Positions 34,193-44,223 of a DNA stretch of 46,016 nt are shown in pieces. The stretch spans positions 70,615-116,630 of the forward strand of contig JANWIY010000015.1 in the NCBI GenBank assembly GCA_025449645.1, in the 5' to 3' direction. The stretch is from Chitinophagaceae bacterium (GTDB taxonomy: Bacteria; Bacteroidota; Bacteroidia; Chitinophagales; Chitinophagaceae). The translations under genes and the position numbers were made by a program. The notes beneath the pieces are model-generated. The model was not told the DNA's origin. It saw nothing but the letters and a program-made list of their open reading frames with translations, and searched no databases. Every line of letters begins with the position of its first letter. The stretch's first letter is position 1.

Positions 34193-35011
34193 CTATCCGG
34201 TTACTTTACCCATAACGTACATGGCATCCATGTCGGGCGTTTCGCTGCCCCCTTGTTTTTCAAGAGTAATGGCAAAAGCCTGGGCTCGGGGAATGGTCTT
34301 CAGCTTAACGAAAGAAATCCCTTCGTTTACATCAAAAATACCCGCATCAACAGGTTTTCCGTCCACCATGGCCCAAAGTTGATATTGTTTGCCGGTTGCG
34401 GGTTTTGGTAGTTGATTCACCAGCAGCCATACTGCCCTGGAGCTGGTATCCCAATATACGGTTGCCAGGCTGGAGGCAGATGGGCCGGTAGGGATCGCGG
34501 GCATTTTAACGATCTCCATCCGGGGGTCTTTCATTTCATTGAGTGCGGTTTCGTAGAGCTTTAGTTTGGCATTTAGGTACTGGTTTGAATTGGCAAGCTG
34601 GGCCTGACTCTCTACCAGCTCTTTATATAGGGCTATGGAATGCTTATACTGGCTGAGCAGATACAGGTTCAGCAACACACTTCCCAGCATCAGGATGACT
34701 GAAGCAGCAGCAACAAAACGGGGGAATCCAACCCGGGGAACCAAGACGGGCTTCTTTTGAAGAATCTGCTGTTCCAACTCCACTTCTTCCATTCCGATCC
34801 GGGAGAATATCCTGGATTTTAGTTCACGTGGAGGAATTGCGCGCTGCCGGAACAAATGGGTTTCGAGTTGCACTTCAAAAGCTTCCCTGGCGGCCAGGAC
34901 TTCCGCGTGCTCAGCGCACATGCGTTCACATTCGATCACTTCCTCAGGATTGGCCAGTCCGAGAACATAGCTTTCAATAATGCCGCTTGATATGTATTCC
35001 TGGGTATTCAC
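34193..35011 (-). CDS. Anti-sigma factor, RskA-like
   Basis: A 272-residue single-pass membrane protein. The cytosolic N-terminus (about 1-90) contains the ESYVLGLANPEEVIECERM pattern of anti-sigma domains but not a full HxxxCxxC zinc motif. One helix is at about 98-117 (FVAAASVILMLGSVLLNLYLL), then a coiled coil and the extracytoplasmic RskA C-terminal domain (TVYWDTSSRAVWLLVNQLP, GKQYQLWAMVDGKPVDAGIF, FAITLEKQGGSETP). The gene starts with GTG directly after the TAA of the sigma gene, so the pair is translationally coupled and should form a sigma/anti-sigma switch. Confidence 0.88.
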   Translation of the reverse strand: MNTQEYISSGIIESYVLGLANPEEVIECERMCAEHAEVLAAREAFEVQLETHLFRQRAIPPRELKSRIFSRIGMEEVELEQQILQKKPVLVPRVGFPRFVAAASVILMLGSVLLNLYLLSQYKHSIALYKELVESQAQLANSNQYLNAKLKLYETALNEMKDPRMEIVKMPAIPTGPSASSLATVYWDTSSRAVWLLVNQLPKPATGKQYQLWAMVDGKPVDAGIFDVNEGISFVKLKTIPRAQAFAITLEKQGGSETPDMDAMYVMGKVTG

Positions 35012-35551
35012 TTATTTTAGAAATTCTCTTAATTGCATTAAGGCGCTCCTGATCCTTGTTTTAACGGTCCCCAGCGGAATATCTTCAATTTCCGCAATTT
35101 CCTCATGTGTGTAGCCTTTAAAATAGGCAAGTTCTATTAAAACACGATGTTCAGGTCGAAGTTTCACCAGGAATTTAGTCAGTCCAATGGCATCGGTATT
35201 GGTTTGGGTCGACTGCACTCCCTGATATACGTTGCCCTTTAATTCCTGGTTTTTCTGACCATCCTGATAATTCCTGGATCTGAGCAGGTCAATCGACGCA
35301 TTCCGGCTGATATTCAGCATCCAGGTAAACAACCTTCCTTTAGTAGGATCATAGGTTTCGATCTTCCGCCAGATATTCACAAAAACGTCCTGCAACACAT
35401 CATTGGAGAGCGTCGGATTCTGAATGATTTGCAAAATAATACTGTAAAGAGAACCGCTGTACTTATCATACAGGTACCCGAAAGCCTGATGGTTCCTGGC
35501 TTTAAGAGCCATGACAAGTTCCTGCTCATTGTATGTTGCTTCGAGACCCAA
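35012..35551 (-). CDS. ECF sigma-70 factor
   Basis: A 179-residue alternative sigma factor. Region 2 covers about 18-90 (AFGYLYDKYSGSLYSIILQI, DVLQDVFVNIWRKIETYDPTKGRLFTWMLNISRNASIDLLRSR) and region 4 about 125-179 (LRPEHRVLIELAYFKGYTHEEIAEIEDIPLGTVKTRIRSALMQL). The start is probably the TTG at 35551, because the ATG at 35512 would cut off the conserved NEQELVMALK beginning; there is no ATG further upstream. It sits 35 bp after gcvH and is likely co-transcribed. Controlled by the adjacent anti-sigma; its regulon is unknown. Confidence 0.92.
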   Translation of the reverse strand: MGLEATYNEQELVMALKARNHQAFGYLYDKYSGSLYSIILQIIQNPTLSNDVLQDVFVNIWRKIETYDPTKGRLFTWMLNISRNASIDLLRSRNYQDGQKNQELKGNVYQGVQSTQTNTDAIGLTKFLVKLRPEHRVLIELAYFKGYTHEEIAEIEDIPLGTVKTRIRSALMQLREFLK

Positions 35552-35586
35552 GAATTCCGGCGTTTGTAATATATTACCCGAATGGA

Positions 35587-35967
35587 TCAGCCTACCATGG
35601 AGGCATAAGCATCCGCACTCAGGAGCTCATTGATATGGGAAGGGTCCGTTACCGTGAGTTTGATCATCCATCCTTTGCCATAAGGATCACTGTTTACCAG
35701 ATCCGGGGCACTTGATAACTCAGGATTCAATTCAGCAATTGTGCCGGACACAGGAAGAAAAAGATCAGATACCGTTTTTACTGCTTCCACAGTTCCAAAA
35801 ACGGCACCGGCTTCCAAGGTTTTCCCAACAGTTTCAACTTCCACATATACGATATCTCCCAGTTCACTTTGCGCATATTCGGTAATTCCGATTACGGCGG
35901 TATGTCCATCTTCCAGCCGGACCCATTCGTGATCTTTTGTATAGCGGAGATTTTTGGGAAAACTCAT
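35587..35967 (-). CDS. gcvH: Glycine cleavage system H protein
   Basis: Lipoyl carrier of the glycine cleavage complex, shuttling the aminomethyl group between the P, T and L proteins. The 126-residue protein is full length; the lipoylated lysine is K64 in [14 protein letters not shown], and the start [15 protein letters not shown] is typical. gcvT and gcvP are not in the window. A -7 box TATATTTG lies about 35 bp upstream, so it probably leads the gcvH-sigma-anti-sigma-VanZ transcript. Confidence 0.96.
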   Translation of the reverse strand: MSFPKNLRYTKDHEWVRLEDGHTAVIGITEYAQSELGDIVYVEVETVGKTLEAGAVFGTVEAVKTVSDLFLPVSGTIAELNPELSSAPDLVNSDPYGKGWMIKLTVTDPSHINELLSADAYASMVG

Positions 35968-36002
35968 GCATTGAATAAATTAGGCGTTGCGAATTGGTGA
36001 TG

Positions 36003-36026
36003 CAAATATAGAGGGATTTGCAAATC
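36003..36026 (-). promoter_or_regulatory. gcvH promoter box with an adjacent 12-bp palindrome
   Basis: Minus-strand TATATTTG (36003-36010) is an exact -7 box, giving a leader of about 32 nt. Just upstream lies the perfect palindrome GATTTGCAAATC (36015-36026), in the spacer where a regulator could act. Confidence 0.5.
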
Positions 36027-36054
36027 TTCTGTCTTAAAATCAGAATCTTTCAAA

Positions 36055-36402
36055 TTACAAGAATTGTTGTTTTTCAAAGTAAAGCAGCACGTGATCCTTC
36101 ATGAAATTTTCCTGTTCGATTACATTCATTACGGGCAATGATTTTAATTGGCGGAAATGCGGCCACCCTTCTTCATCCACTTTCTCCAGTTCATAATATC
36201 CGCTTTGGGAAAACAGGCTGCAAATAGCTACGTGCATCAGATCCTGTTTTTGTTCCTTGGTAAATTTTTCCCGCAGATCTCCAAACTCCTGTATGCCAAC
36301 CAGGAAAAGGATGGCTTCCATATCAGGCCTCTTTCCAAAACGCTGCACTAATTTCGCCTCCAGGGCCCACCACCTGAGCTGAAGATCATCTTTTACAGTC
36401 AT
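36055..36402 (-). CDS. Conserved hypothetical protein, 115 residues
   Basis: A small acidic, soluble protein without a signal peptide or transmembrane helix: MTVKDDLQLRWWALEAKLVQRFGKRP at the start, then FLVGIQEFG and KEQKQDLMHVAICSLFSQSGYYE, and an aromatic C-terminus. I recall similar proteins in Bacteroidota without an assigned function. The -7 box TATCTTTG ends 4 bp before the ATG, so the transcript should start at or next to the start codon. It is divergent from serS, and gcvH lies 87 bp downstream on the same strand. Confidence 0.75.
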   Translation of the reverse strand: MTVKDDLQLRWWALEAKLVQRFGKRPDMEAILFLVGIQEFGDLREKFTKEQKQDLMHVAICSLFSQSGYYELEKVDEEGWPHFRQLKSLPVMNVIEQENFMKDHVLLYFEKQQFL

Positions 36403-36406
36403 GCTG

Positions 36407-36414
36407 CAAAGATA
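36407..36414 (-). promoter_or_regulatory. -7 box of the 115-residue protein gene (leaderless start)
   Basis: Minus-strand TATCTTTG, exact TAnnTTTG. Four bases separate it from the ATG at 36402, placing the predicted start of transcription on or beside the A of ATG. Confidence 0.5.
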
Positions 36415-36445
36415 ACCTGATCAACGAATCTATCCGGCCATCAGT

Positions 36446-36453
36446 TACCTTTG
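36446..36453 (+). promoter_or_regulatory. -7 box of serS
   Basis: TACCTTTG, exact TAnnTTTG. Predicted start near 36457, leader of about 13 nt to the ATG at 36470. It is only about 31 bp from the divergent box at 36407-36414, so the two promoters share a compact spacer. Confidence 0.55.
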
Positions 36454-36469
36454 CCAAAATTTTTGGTTC

Positions 36470-37744
36470 ATGTTACAGCTAGCAGTCATCAGGCAGCAAC
36501 CGGGATTTGTAAAGGAGCGGCTGAAAGTAAAAAACCTTGATGCAGGAGTTGCTGTTGATACTATCCTCCTGCTGGACGAGCAAAGGAAAAAACTGCATCT
36601 CCAGACAGAAGCGGCACAGGCTCGGTTAAACGGAATTTCCAAAGAGATCGGACTGTGGATTGCCAAGGGAGAAAAGGCAAGAGCAGAGGAAAAAAAGCAG
36701 GAGGTCAGTACCCTAAAGGCAGAAATTGCTCCTTTGCAGGAAAAATTAAATCAACTGGATCAGCAAGTTCATGAATTGCTGGTTTCCCTTCCAAACCTAC
36801 CTGCGAAAGAGGTTCCTCCTGGCAAATCACCTGCTGATAATGAGTTGGTCAGAGAAGGAGGGCAAATTCCAAAGCTTCCGGGCAACGCACAGGCGCATTG
36901 GGAGCTGGCTAAAAAATACAACCTGATAGATTTTGAGCTCGGCAACAAAATTACCGGAAACGGATTTCCGGTGTATATCCATAAGGGAGCAAGACTGCAA
37001 AGGGCCATGATCCAATATTTTCTGGATTTCAATACGAAGGCAGGATTTATCGAATACCAGCTACCGCTGATGGTGAATGAAGCAAGTGGTTTCGGTACGG
37101 GTCAGCTTCCGGATAAAGAAGCGCAAATGTATTTTGTTACGGAAGATAAATATTATCTGATCCCTACTTCCGAAGTGCCTTTGACAAATATCTACAGGGA
37201 TGTGATTGTAAAAGAAACTGAGCTCCCAATAAGGATGACTGCCTACACGCCCTGCTTCCGGAGAGAAGCAGGAAACTATGGGAAGGATGTTCGCGGATTA
37301 AACCGGCTGCACCAGTTTGACAAAGTAGAGATCGTGCAGATTGTTCAGCCCGATAAAAGTTATTCAGTTTTGGAAGAAATGGTGCTGCATGTGGAGCAAT
37401 TGCTGGAATCCTTAAACCTTCAATATAGAATTCTCCGTCTTTGTGGCGGTGATATGTCTTTTGCTTCTGCAATTACTTACGACTTTGAAGTGTTTAGTGC
37501 GGCCCAGGATAAATGGCTCGAAGTGAGTTCCGTGAGCAATTTCGAAAGTTTTCAAACAAACCGTATGAAGATCCGGTACAAGGATGAACAAGGTAAAATG
37601 CAATTGCTTCATTCCCTTAACGGGAGTGCTCTGGCCCTTCCCCGGATTCTGGCCTGCCTGTTAGAAAATCACCAGCAGCCAGATCATATAGCACTGCCGG
37701 ATGTGCTTCATTCTTATTTTGGCGACCGGGCTATATATGGTTAA
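36470..37744 (+). CDS. serS: Serine--tRNA ligase
   Basis: Class II synthetase of 424 residues, full length. The N-terminal long coiled coil (about 25-105) that contacts tRNA(Ser) is clear from its Lys/Glu/Gln heptads. The catalytic domain has TGFGTGQLP-like VNEASGFGTGQLPDKEAQMY, LIPTSEVPLTNIYRD, motif 2 CFRREAGNYGKDVRGLNRLHQFDKVE, and motif 3 near LNGSALALPRILACLLENHQ. It has its own promoter and ends at an inverted heptamer repeat that probably terminates the transcript before the DUF1800 gene. Confidence 0.97.
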   Translation: MLQLAVIRQQPGFVKERLKVKNLDAGVAVDTILLLDEQRKKLHLQTEAAQARLNGISKEIGLWIAKGEKARAEEKKQEVSTLKAEIAPLQEKLNQLDQQVHELLVSLPNLPAKEVPPGKSPADNELVREGGQIPKLPGNAQAHWELAKKYNLIDFELGNKITGNGFPVYIHKGARLQRAMIQYFLDFNTKAGFIEYQLPLMVNEASGFGTGQLPDKEAQMYFVTEDKYYLIPTSEVPLTNIYRDVIVKETELPIRMTAYTPCFRREAGNYGKDVRGLNRLHQFDKVEIVQIVQPDKSYSVLEEMVLHVEQLLESLNLQYRILRLCGGDMSFASAITYDFEVFSAAQDKWLEVSSVSNFESFQTNRMKIRYKDEQGKMQLLHSLNGSALALPRILACLLENHQQPDHIALPDVLHSYFGDRAIYG

Positions 37745-37821
37745 TGGTATATAGTAGATGGTGGATGGAGATCTGGGGCGAATTGCCAAAAAGGATCCAT
37801 CCACCTTCCACTCTATACCAT
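37744..37821. repeat. Junction repeat D: heptamer units in inverted arms after serS
   Basis: The arms 37744-37768 and 37797-37821 pair at 22 of 25 positions. The left arm reads as 7-bp units ATGGTAT, ATAGTAG, ATGGTGG, ATGG. It begins on the last base of the serS stop codon. This copy lies between two genes of the same direction, unlike the others. Confidence 0.7.
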
Positions 37822-37876
37822 GAACAATATTAAACCTTCCCCCTCCGTTTCCGTCCAATACCGGAGATATTGATCA

Positions 37877-39325
37877 ATGAATAGCGATCAGCTTAAAAAT
37901 CAGCACTTATTGTGGCGCGCCGGATTTGGTCCTGCTGCAGATCAGCAAAAACAGGTCCGCAAGGAGTCACAGAAAAAATTATTCAGGTTCATTCTTGAAT
38001 CCTCCCGGAAAGCCCCCGTTCCCTTCGATGTGGCAGACCCGGAATTGAAAGCCCTGGTCATGACAGCATCCGGATCAGGATTTCCCCGGAGCAAAGGCTT
38101 TTCTGCGGAAGAAAAGAAAAAAATTAGAATGCAATCCGTTCTGGATATTAAATCACTTAATATCCGTTGGCTTCAGGAAATGACGGAGACTGATGCCCAG
38201 TTGCGCGAAAAAATGTCTCTTTTTTGGCACGGTCATTTTGCGACAAAGACCATAAATATTTTTTACGATCAGGCGCTGCTGAATATTATCCGGCAACATG
38301 CGCTCGGCAATTTCCGGGACCTGCTTTACAACGTGAGTAAAAGCGCGTCTATGATCCAATTCCTGAATAACAACCAGAACAAAAAAGATCATCCTAACGA
38401 AAACTTTGCCCGTGAACTAATGGAGTTATTCACTATGGGACGCGGAAATTATACTGAATTGGATGTAAAAGAATCCGCGCGTGCTTTTACTGGTTGGGGT
38501 GCAAGCCCGCAAGGGGAATTCGAATTCAGAACAAGGCAACATGATGACGGATTGAAAACTTTCCTGGAGCATACCGGCAACCTCTCCGGAGAAGATATTC
38601 TGGATATCCTGCTGGGCAAAATGGAAACCGCTGTTTTTATTACCCGGAAAATCTACCGTTTTTTTGTAAATGATCAGGCAGATGAATCAAGAGTCGCTGA
38701 CCTTGCTGAAGCGTTTTATCATAGTGGATATGATATCCAAAAGTTAATGACCGCTATTTTCAGCAGCGAGTGGTTTTATAGTGAAGAAAACATAGGAACA
38801 CATATCAAGTCGCCCGTAGAATGGCTGGTGGGGATTCGCCGGCAATTGCCCCAGGAAATAGAGAACCCTGAGGTGCAGGTCCTATTGCAGCGTTTATTGG
38901 GACAAGTTTTATTCAATCCTCCAAACGTTGCAGGCTGGCCGGGAGGAAAGCACTGGATTGACAGTTCCAGCCTGATGCTAAGGTTGCGTATTCCCCAGCT
39001 CATTTATTCATCAGATTCAATCCTGGTGCAACCAAAGGATGATGACGACCTGATGATGGGAATGAAAGAGCTGAAGCAGGTCAGGGCCAATATGCGATCG
39101 GGGGAGATCATCCGAACCAGTATCCATTGGGATATTTTTCTTGATCATTTCCGGGATACGCCCGATACAGAATTATTTGTAACCATTCAGCAATTGTTGT
39201 TGCAGTCGCCGACGGCTTTGTCCGAATCCGGTATGAATAAATATATGGATCTTTCTGGCCGTGATTCAATAATTCAATCGGCTGCCATCAGGTTCATGAG
39301 TACTCCGGAATATCAATTGTGTTAA
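37877..39325 (+). CDS. DUF1800 domain protein
   Basis: A 482-residue protein of the DUF1800 family. Clear signatures are MSLFWHGHFATK, NNNQNKKDHPNENFARELMELFTMG, ESARAFTGWG, TRKIYRFFVND and FNPPNVAGWPGGKHWI. No signal peptide was seen. DUF1800 genes are regularly paired with DUF1501 genes, as here with a gap of 27 bp; the pair is thought to act together, but no biochemical function is established. It may belong to a secretion or surface-related process (speculative). Confidence 0.92.
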   Translation: MNSDQLKNQHLLWRAGFGPAADQQKQVRKESQKKLFRFILESSRKAPVPFDVADPELKALVMTASGSGFPRSKGFSAEEKKKIRMQSVLDIKSLNIRWLQEMTETDAQLREKMSLFWHGHFATKTINIFYDQALLNIIRQHALGNFRDLLYNVSKSASMIQFLNNNQNKKDHPNENFARELMELFTMGRGNYTELDVKESARAFTGWGASPQGEFEFRTRQHDDGLKTFLEHTGNLSGEDILDILLGKMETAVFITRKIYRFFVNDQADESRVADLAEAFYHSGYDIQKLMTAIFSSEWFYSEENIGTHIKSPVEWLVGIRRQLPQEIENPEVQVLLQRLLGQVLFNPPNVAGWPGGKHWIDSSSLMLRLRIPQLIYSSDSILVQPKDDDDLMMGMKELKQVRANMRSGEIIRTSIHWDIFLDHFRDTPDTELFVTIQQLLLQSPTALSESGMNKYMDLSGRDSIIQSAAIRFMSTPEYQLC

Positions 39326-39352
39326 ACCTGTAAATCAGGTTAAATTTTTTTT

Positions 39353-40552
39353 ATGCTAATCAAACGAAGAGCATTTCTGCAAATGGGTTCCCTGGCAACC
39401 AGTTCATTCCTGATACCTAAATTCCTGAAGGCATTTGAAGCTGCCGGAAAACTTTCAACCGGCGACAAGGTATTGGTGGTTCTGCAACTCAGCGGAGGGA
39501 ATGACGGTCTCAACACGGTGATTCCTGTTCGCAATGATATTTATTATCGCGAGCGGCCAGCCCTTGGCATTGACAGGGCCAAAACCCTTATACTTTCAGA
39601 AGAAGCCGGACTCCATCCGGAGCTTACCTGTTTTAAATCCTTATATGACGAGGGAAATCTGGCTATCCTCAACAACGTTGGGTATCCCAATCCGGATCGT
39701 TCCCATTTCCGGAGCATGGATATCTGGCAAAGTGCATCCGGGAGCAATGAGTACAAGAGTTCCGGATGGCTTGGAAGATGGCTGGATTCCCAGTGTATGC
39801 ATTGTGATAAGCCAACGCAGGCGCTGGAAATTGATGATATGCTTAGTCTTGCCATGAGTGGTGAACAGATGAAAGGCATTGCATTGCGCGATCCCGCTCG
39901 TTTGTACAATGCCAGTCAGGATCCTTTTTTTAAACAGATATTGCAGGCGGGTAGTGCGCATAGTGCAAACGATACGAATTCCTATCTGTACCAGGTTATG
40001 GCGGAAACACTTTCCGGAGCCGATTATATTTTTGCTCAGAGCAAACTTCATCCGACCAGTATGGTTTATCCGAATACGGAGATCGGAAGGAGTTTCAAAA
40101 CTATTGCCTCTCTCATTTGCTCCGACATCAATACAAGGGTTTACTATCTCTCGCTTGGAAGTTTTGATACCCACGTAAACCAGGAATCCCGCCAGCAGAA
40201 ATTATTTTCAGATATGAATGAAGCCATAAAGGCCTTTACTTCCGATCTGAAATCAAATCATCGATTCCACGAAGTGATGCTGATGACTTTTTCTGAATTT
40301 GGAAGAAGGGTTAGTCAGAATGCCAGTGGCGGAACAGACCACGGAACAGCCAATAATATGTTCTTAATCGGCGGAGCCCTTAAAAAAGCGGGATTGCTGA
40401 ATGCAATGCCAGATCTGGCAAACCTATCAGAAGGGGATCTTCAATATAATCTGGATTTCAAAAGCGTGTACGCTACGGTATTAAATAGGTGGCTCGCTGC
40501 GGATGATGGGAAAATTCTGGGCGGGAAATATGATTATTTGGATTTTGTTTAA
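39353..40552 (+). CDS. DUF1501 domain protein with a twin-arginine-like signal
   Basis: A 399-residue protein of the alkaline-phosphatase-like/sulfatase-like DUF1501 family. The N-terminus MLIKRRAFLQMGSLATSSF has an RR-x-FLQ twin-arginine pattern and a hydrophobic stretch, so folded export by Tat is likely. Family landmarks are LVVLQLSGGNDGLNTVIPV, NPDRSHFRSMDIWQSA, SLGSFDTHVNQ, TFSEFGRRVSQNASGGTDHGTANNMFLIG. It is co-transcribed with the DUF1800 gene. The metal-binding-type His and Asp residues in GGTDHGT suggest a hydrolase, but no substrate is known. Confidence 0.92.
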   Translation: MLIKRRAFLQMGSLATSSFLIPKFLKAFEAAGKLSTGDKVLVVLQLSGGNDGLNTVIPVRNDIYYRERPALGIDRAKTLILSEEAGLHPELTCFKSLYDEGNLAILNNVGYPNPDRSHFRSMDIWQSASGSNEYKSSGWLGRWLDSQCMHCDKPTQALEIDDMLSLAMSGEQMKGIALRDPARLYNASQDPFFKQILQAGSAHSANDTNSYLYQVMAETLSGADYIFAQSKLHPTSMVYPNTEIGRSFKTIASLICSDINTRVYYLSLGSFDTHVNQESRQQKLFSDMNEAIKAFTSDLKSNHRFHEVMLMTFSEFGRRVSQNASGGTDHGTANNMFLIGGALKKAGLLNAMPDLANLSEGDLQYNLDFKSVYATVLNRWLAADDGKILGGKYDYLDFV

Positions 40553-40632
40553 AAAGTAAAATAGAATTATTATAAAGTAAAAATGGGAGCATGCATTTCG
40601 CTTTTCCTAATTTTCACACTTTAATCTGTTTT
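40551..40632. repeat. Junction repeat E: degenerate heptamer-like AT-rich inverted region
   Basis: Between the convergent DUF1501 gene and the 67-residue protein gene the sequence reads AAAAAGT AAAATAG AATTATT ATAAAGT AAAAATG, with a loosely complementary T-rich arm at about 40600-40632. Base pairing is poor, so this may be a decayed copy of the same kind of junction repeat as at 27741 and 44126. Confidence 0.35.
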
Positions 40633-40703
40633 CCAAACCAAATGATTCGGAGGCTGCCTTAAGAATGATCTGAGAGGGCTCTTTCGCGAAGTTGTAGTCC
40701 GGT

Positions 40704-40907
40704 TTACCAGCCTTGTTTGGCAACGCCGGCCTTGATCGCTGCCATTGCCTTTTCTTCGCCAAGCAGGGTGGTCAGTTTATTTCCCTTTCCGTCATGTCCC
40801 TGAGCCATATAGGCTCCTTTAGCCGTTTTGCTTATAACCGCGTCCATGATAGGGACATTTTTCTCTTTCGTTTTTACATTATATGCTGTAAGTATTACAG
40901 TAGACAT
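40704..40907 (-). CDS. Small conserved protein, 67 residues
   Basis: A compact soluble protein: MSTVILTAYNVKTKEKNVPI, then AVISKTAKGAYMAQGHDGKGNKL and LGEEKAMAAIKAGVAKQGW. The pattern of a beta-rich start and a basic C-terminal helix is consistent with a folded small protein, and I believe I have seen similar ones in Bacteroidota, but no function is known. It lies 86 bp downstream of gyrB on the same strand but has its own -7 box TAAATTTG 5 bp before the ATG. Confidence 0.75.
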   Translation of the reverse strand: MSTVILTAYNVKTKEKNVPIMDAVISKTAKGAYMAQGHDGKGNKLTTLLGEEKAMAAIKAGVAKQGW

Positions 40908-40912
40908 ATTTT

Positions 40913-40920
40913 CAAATTTA
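40913..40920 (-). promoter_or_regulatory. -7 box of the 67-residue protein gene (near-leaderless)
   Basis: Minus-strand TAAATTTG, exact TAnnTTTG, ending 5 bp before the ATG at 40907; the predicted leader is only a base or two. Confidence 0.5.
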
Positions 40921-40993
40921 AAGGTTCGTAATGATCAACACTGGTTAGCAGATAAAGGTATTGAAATATTCTTTAAACGGATTTCAACCGTTG

Positions 40994-42991
<1,998 letters not shown>

Positions 42992-43018
42992 TTATTAGAA
43001 GTGAAATAACAGGGTCTG

Positions 43019-43026
43019 CAAATGTA
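43019..43026 (-). promoter_or_regulatory. -7 box of gyrB
   Basis: Minus-strand TACATTTG, exact TAnnTTTG. Predicted start near 43015, leader of about 42 nt to the ATG at 42973. Confidence 0.55.
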
Positions 43027-43168
43027 CGAAAATCAGGGCTAAGAACCGGGCTAAAAACAGTCTTTTTTATGGATTTTTTTGAGTGAAATCACGGCAAAAA
43101 ATGACAGTTTTATGATGCTTCACACCCATAATGCGGTTTCGGCCACATTTTCGATCGCTGTTTCTCAG

Positions 43169-43176
43169 TAAATTTG
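43169..43176 (+). promoter_or_regulatory. -7 box of the AraC-family gene
   Basis: TAAATTTG, exact TAnnTTTG. It overlaps the TTG that could start a longer frame at 43174 and so supports the ATG at 43186, with a predicted leader of about 6 nt. Confidence 0.55.
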
Positions 43177-43185
43177 CCCTCCAAT

Positions 43186-44127
43186 ATGCATCAACCCCCC
43201 GACATACTTAGCCTGGCCTACAAGCAGCCGGTTATGTACGATGAGCTCAAACTTTTACAGGAAAAGGATCGTCAGATTCCAGGGTCTGTACAATATTTAA
43301 TACAGCGTTACAGAAAGAATCCGCAATGGAGCATGGACGATCTGGGTATGATGACTTACCACTACCAGAAAAACAAGACTTCAGAGAATTTTTTTGAGTT
43401 GCGGTTTTGCATTGCGGGAAATGTTTATTGCAAACAAAAAGACGCAGAATGCGATGCCTGCCGGCTGAACGCCTCACGGTATTGCCAGGAACGCATCGAA
43501 ACCGTGGATGTTCTGAGTTTCCGGTTTTCCGCCGTTCACCTTTCCCAATTCGTGAAGCCACAGCAGATAACCGGCACACTCACTGATAACGTGCTTCATT
43601 TCAAACATCCTTCTTCCTTTTCCAAGATATTGTCACTCTGTAGCCGTATCCGGATGGTGCTGGAAGCTCTGCTAAATCATACCTACACTGACAGTTTAGA
43701 AAATATTTTCATCAATGCCCAAACCCAGATGCTGCTGTTATACAGTCTGGAATGCATGCTTGGAGAAAAAGAAGTGGAAGCTTTTCAATGTAAATTTCTT
43801 GCCAATGAAGACGACCGGGAAAAAATTACCCTTGCCCGGAAGATCCTTCTGGACCATATCGGTGAGCCGCTTACCATCCGGGAGCTAAGCCGCAAAGTGG
43901 CCATCAACGAATGTTACCTGAAAAAGGGGTTTAAAGAACTTTTCGGAACCACGATTTTTGATTTTTACCAGAGTCAGCGCATGGAGCACGCCCGCTACCT
44001 GCTTTATGAAAAAGGTTTAAGCGTCACGGAAGTCTCCATCATGCTGGGTTATTCTTCCATCTCCCATTTCTCGACTGCATTCAAGAAGCATACGGGGTTG
44101 AAACCTTGTGAGTTGTTAATTCATTAA
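43186..44127 (+). CDS. AraC-family regulator with a cysteine-rich N-terminal domain
   Basis: A 313-residue transcription factor. The C-terminal AraC DNA-binding domain (about 215-313) has two helix-turn-helix motifs: PLTIRELSRKVAINECYLKKGFKELFGTTIFDFYQ and ARYLLYEKGLSVTEVSIMLGYSSISHFSTAFKKHTGLKP. The N-terminal half is not a standard cupin-type sugar domain by eye and carries five cysteines in 26 residues: C75, C82, C89, C92 and C100, of which four form C-x6-C-x2-C-x7-C. This could hold a metal, an iron-sulfur cluster or a redox disulfide. It faces gyrB divergently and converges with hemL, so control of haem or iron genes is possible but unproven. Confidence 0.88.
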   Translation: MHQPPDILSLAYKQPVMYDELKLLQEKDRQIPGSVQYLIQRYRKNPQWSMDDLGMMTYHYQKNKTSENFFELRFCIAGNVYCKQKDAECDACRLNASRYCQERIETVDVLSFRFSAVHLSQFVKPQQITGTLTDNVLHFKHPSSFSKILSLCSRIRMVLEALLNHTYTDSLENIFINAQTQMLLLYSLECMLGEKEVEAFQCKFLANEDDREKITLARKILLDHIGEPLTIRELSRKVAINECYLKKGFKELFGTTIFDFYQSQRMEHARYLLYEKGLSVTEVSIMLGYSSISHFSTAFKKHTGLKPCELLIH

Positions 44128-44223
44128 ATTAAAAAGTAAAAATTAAAAAGTAGAACGTCAGAGCTGCAAGCCTCTCCCTATTTACGCTTCATTTTTTACT
44201 TTTTACTTCTTAATTTTCAATTT
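44126..44223. repeat. Junction repeat F: AAAAAGT/AAAAATT heptamers between the AraC gene and hemL
   Basis: The left arm (44126-44154) has units AAAAAGT, AAAAATT, AAAAAGT; the right arm (44188-44223) is its approximate complement, about 23 of 28 positions pairing. Period 7. It includes the AraC stop codon on the left and the hemL stop codon on the right. The unit is nearly the same as at 27741. Confidence 0.65.
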
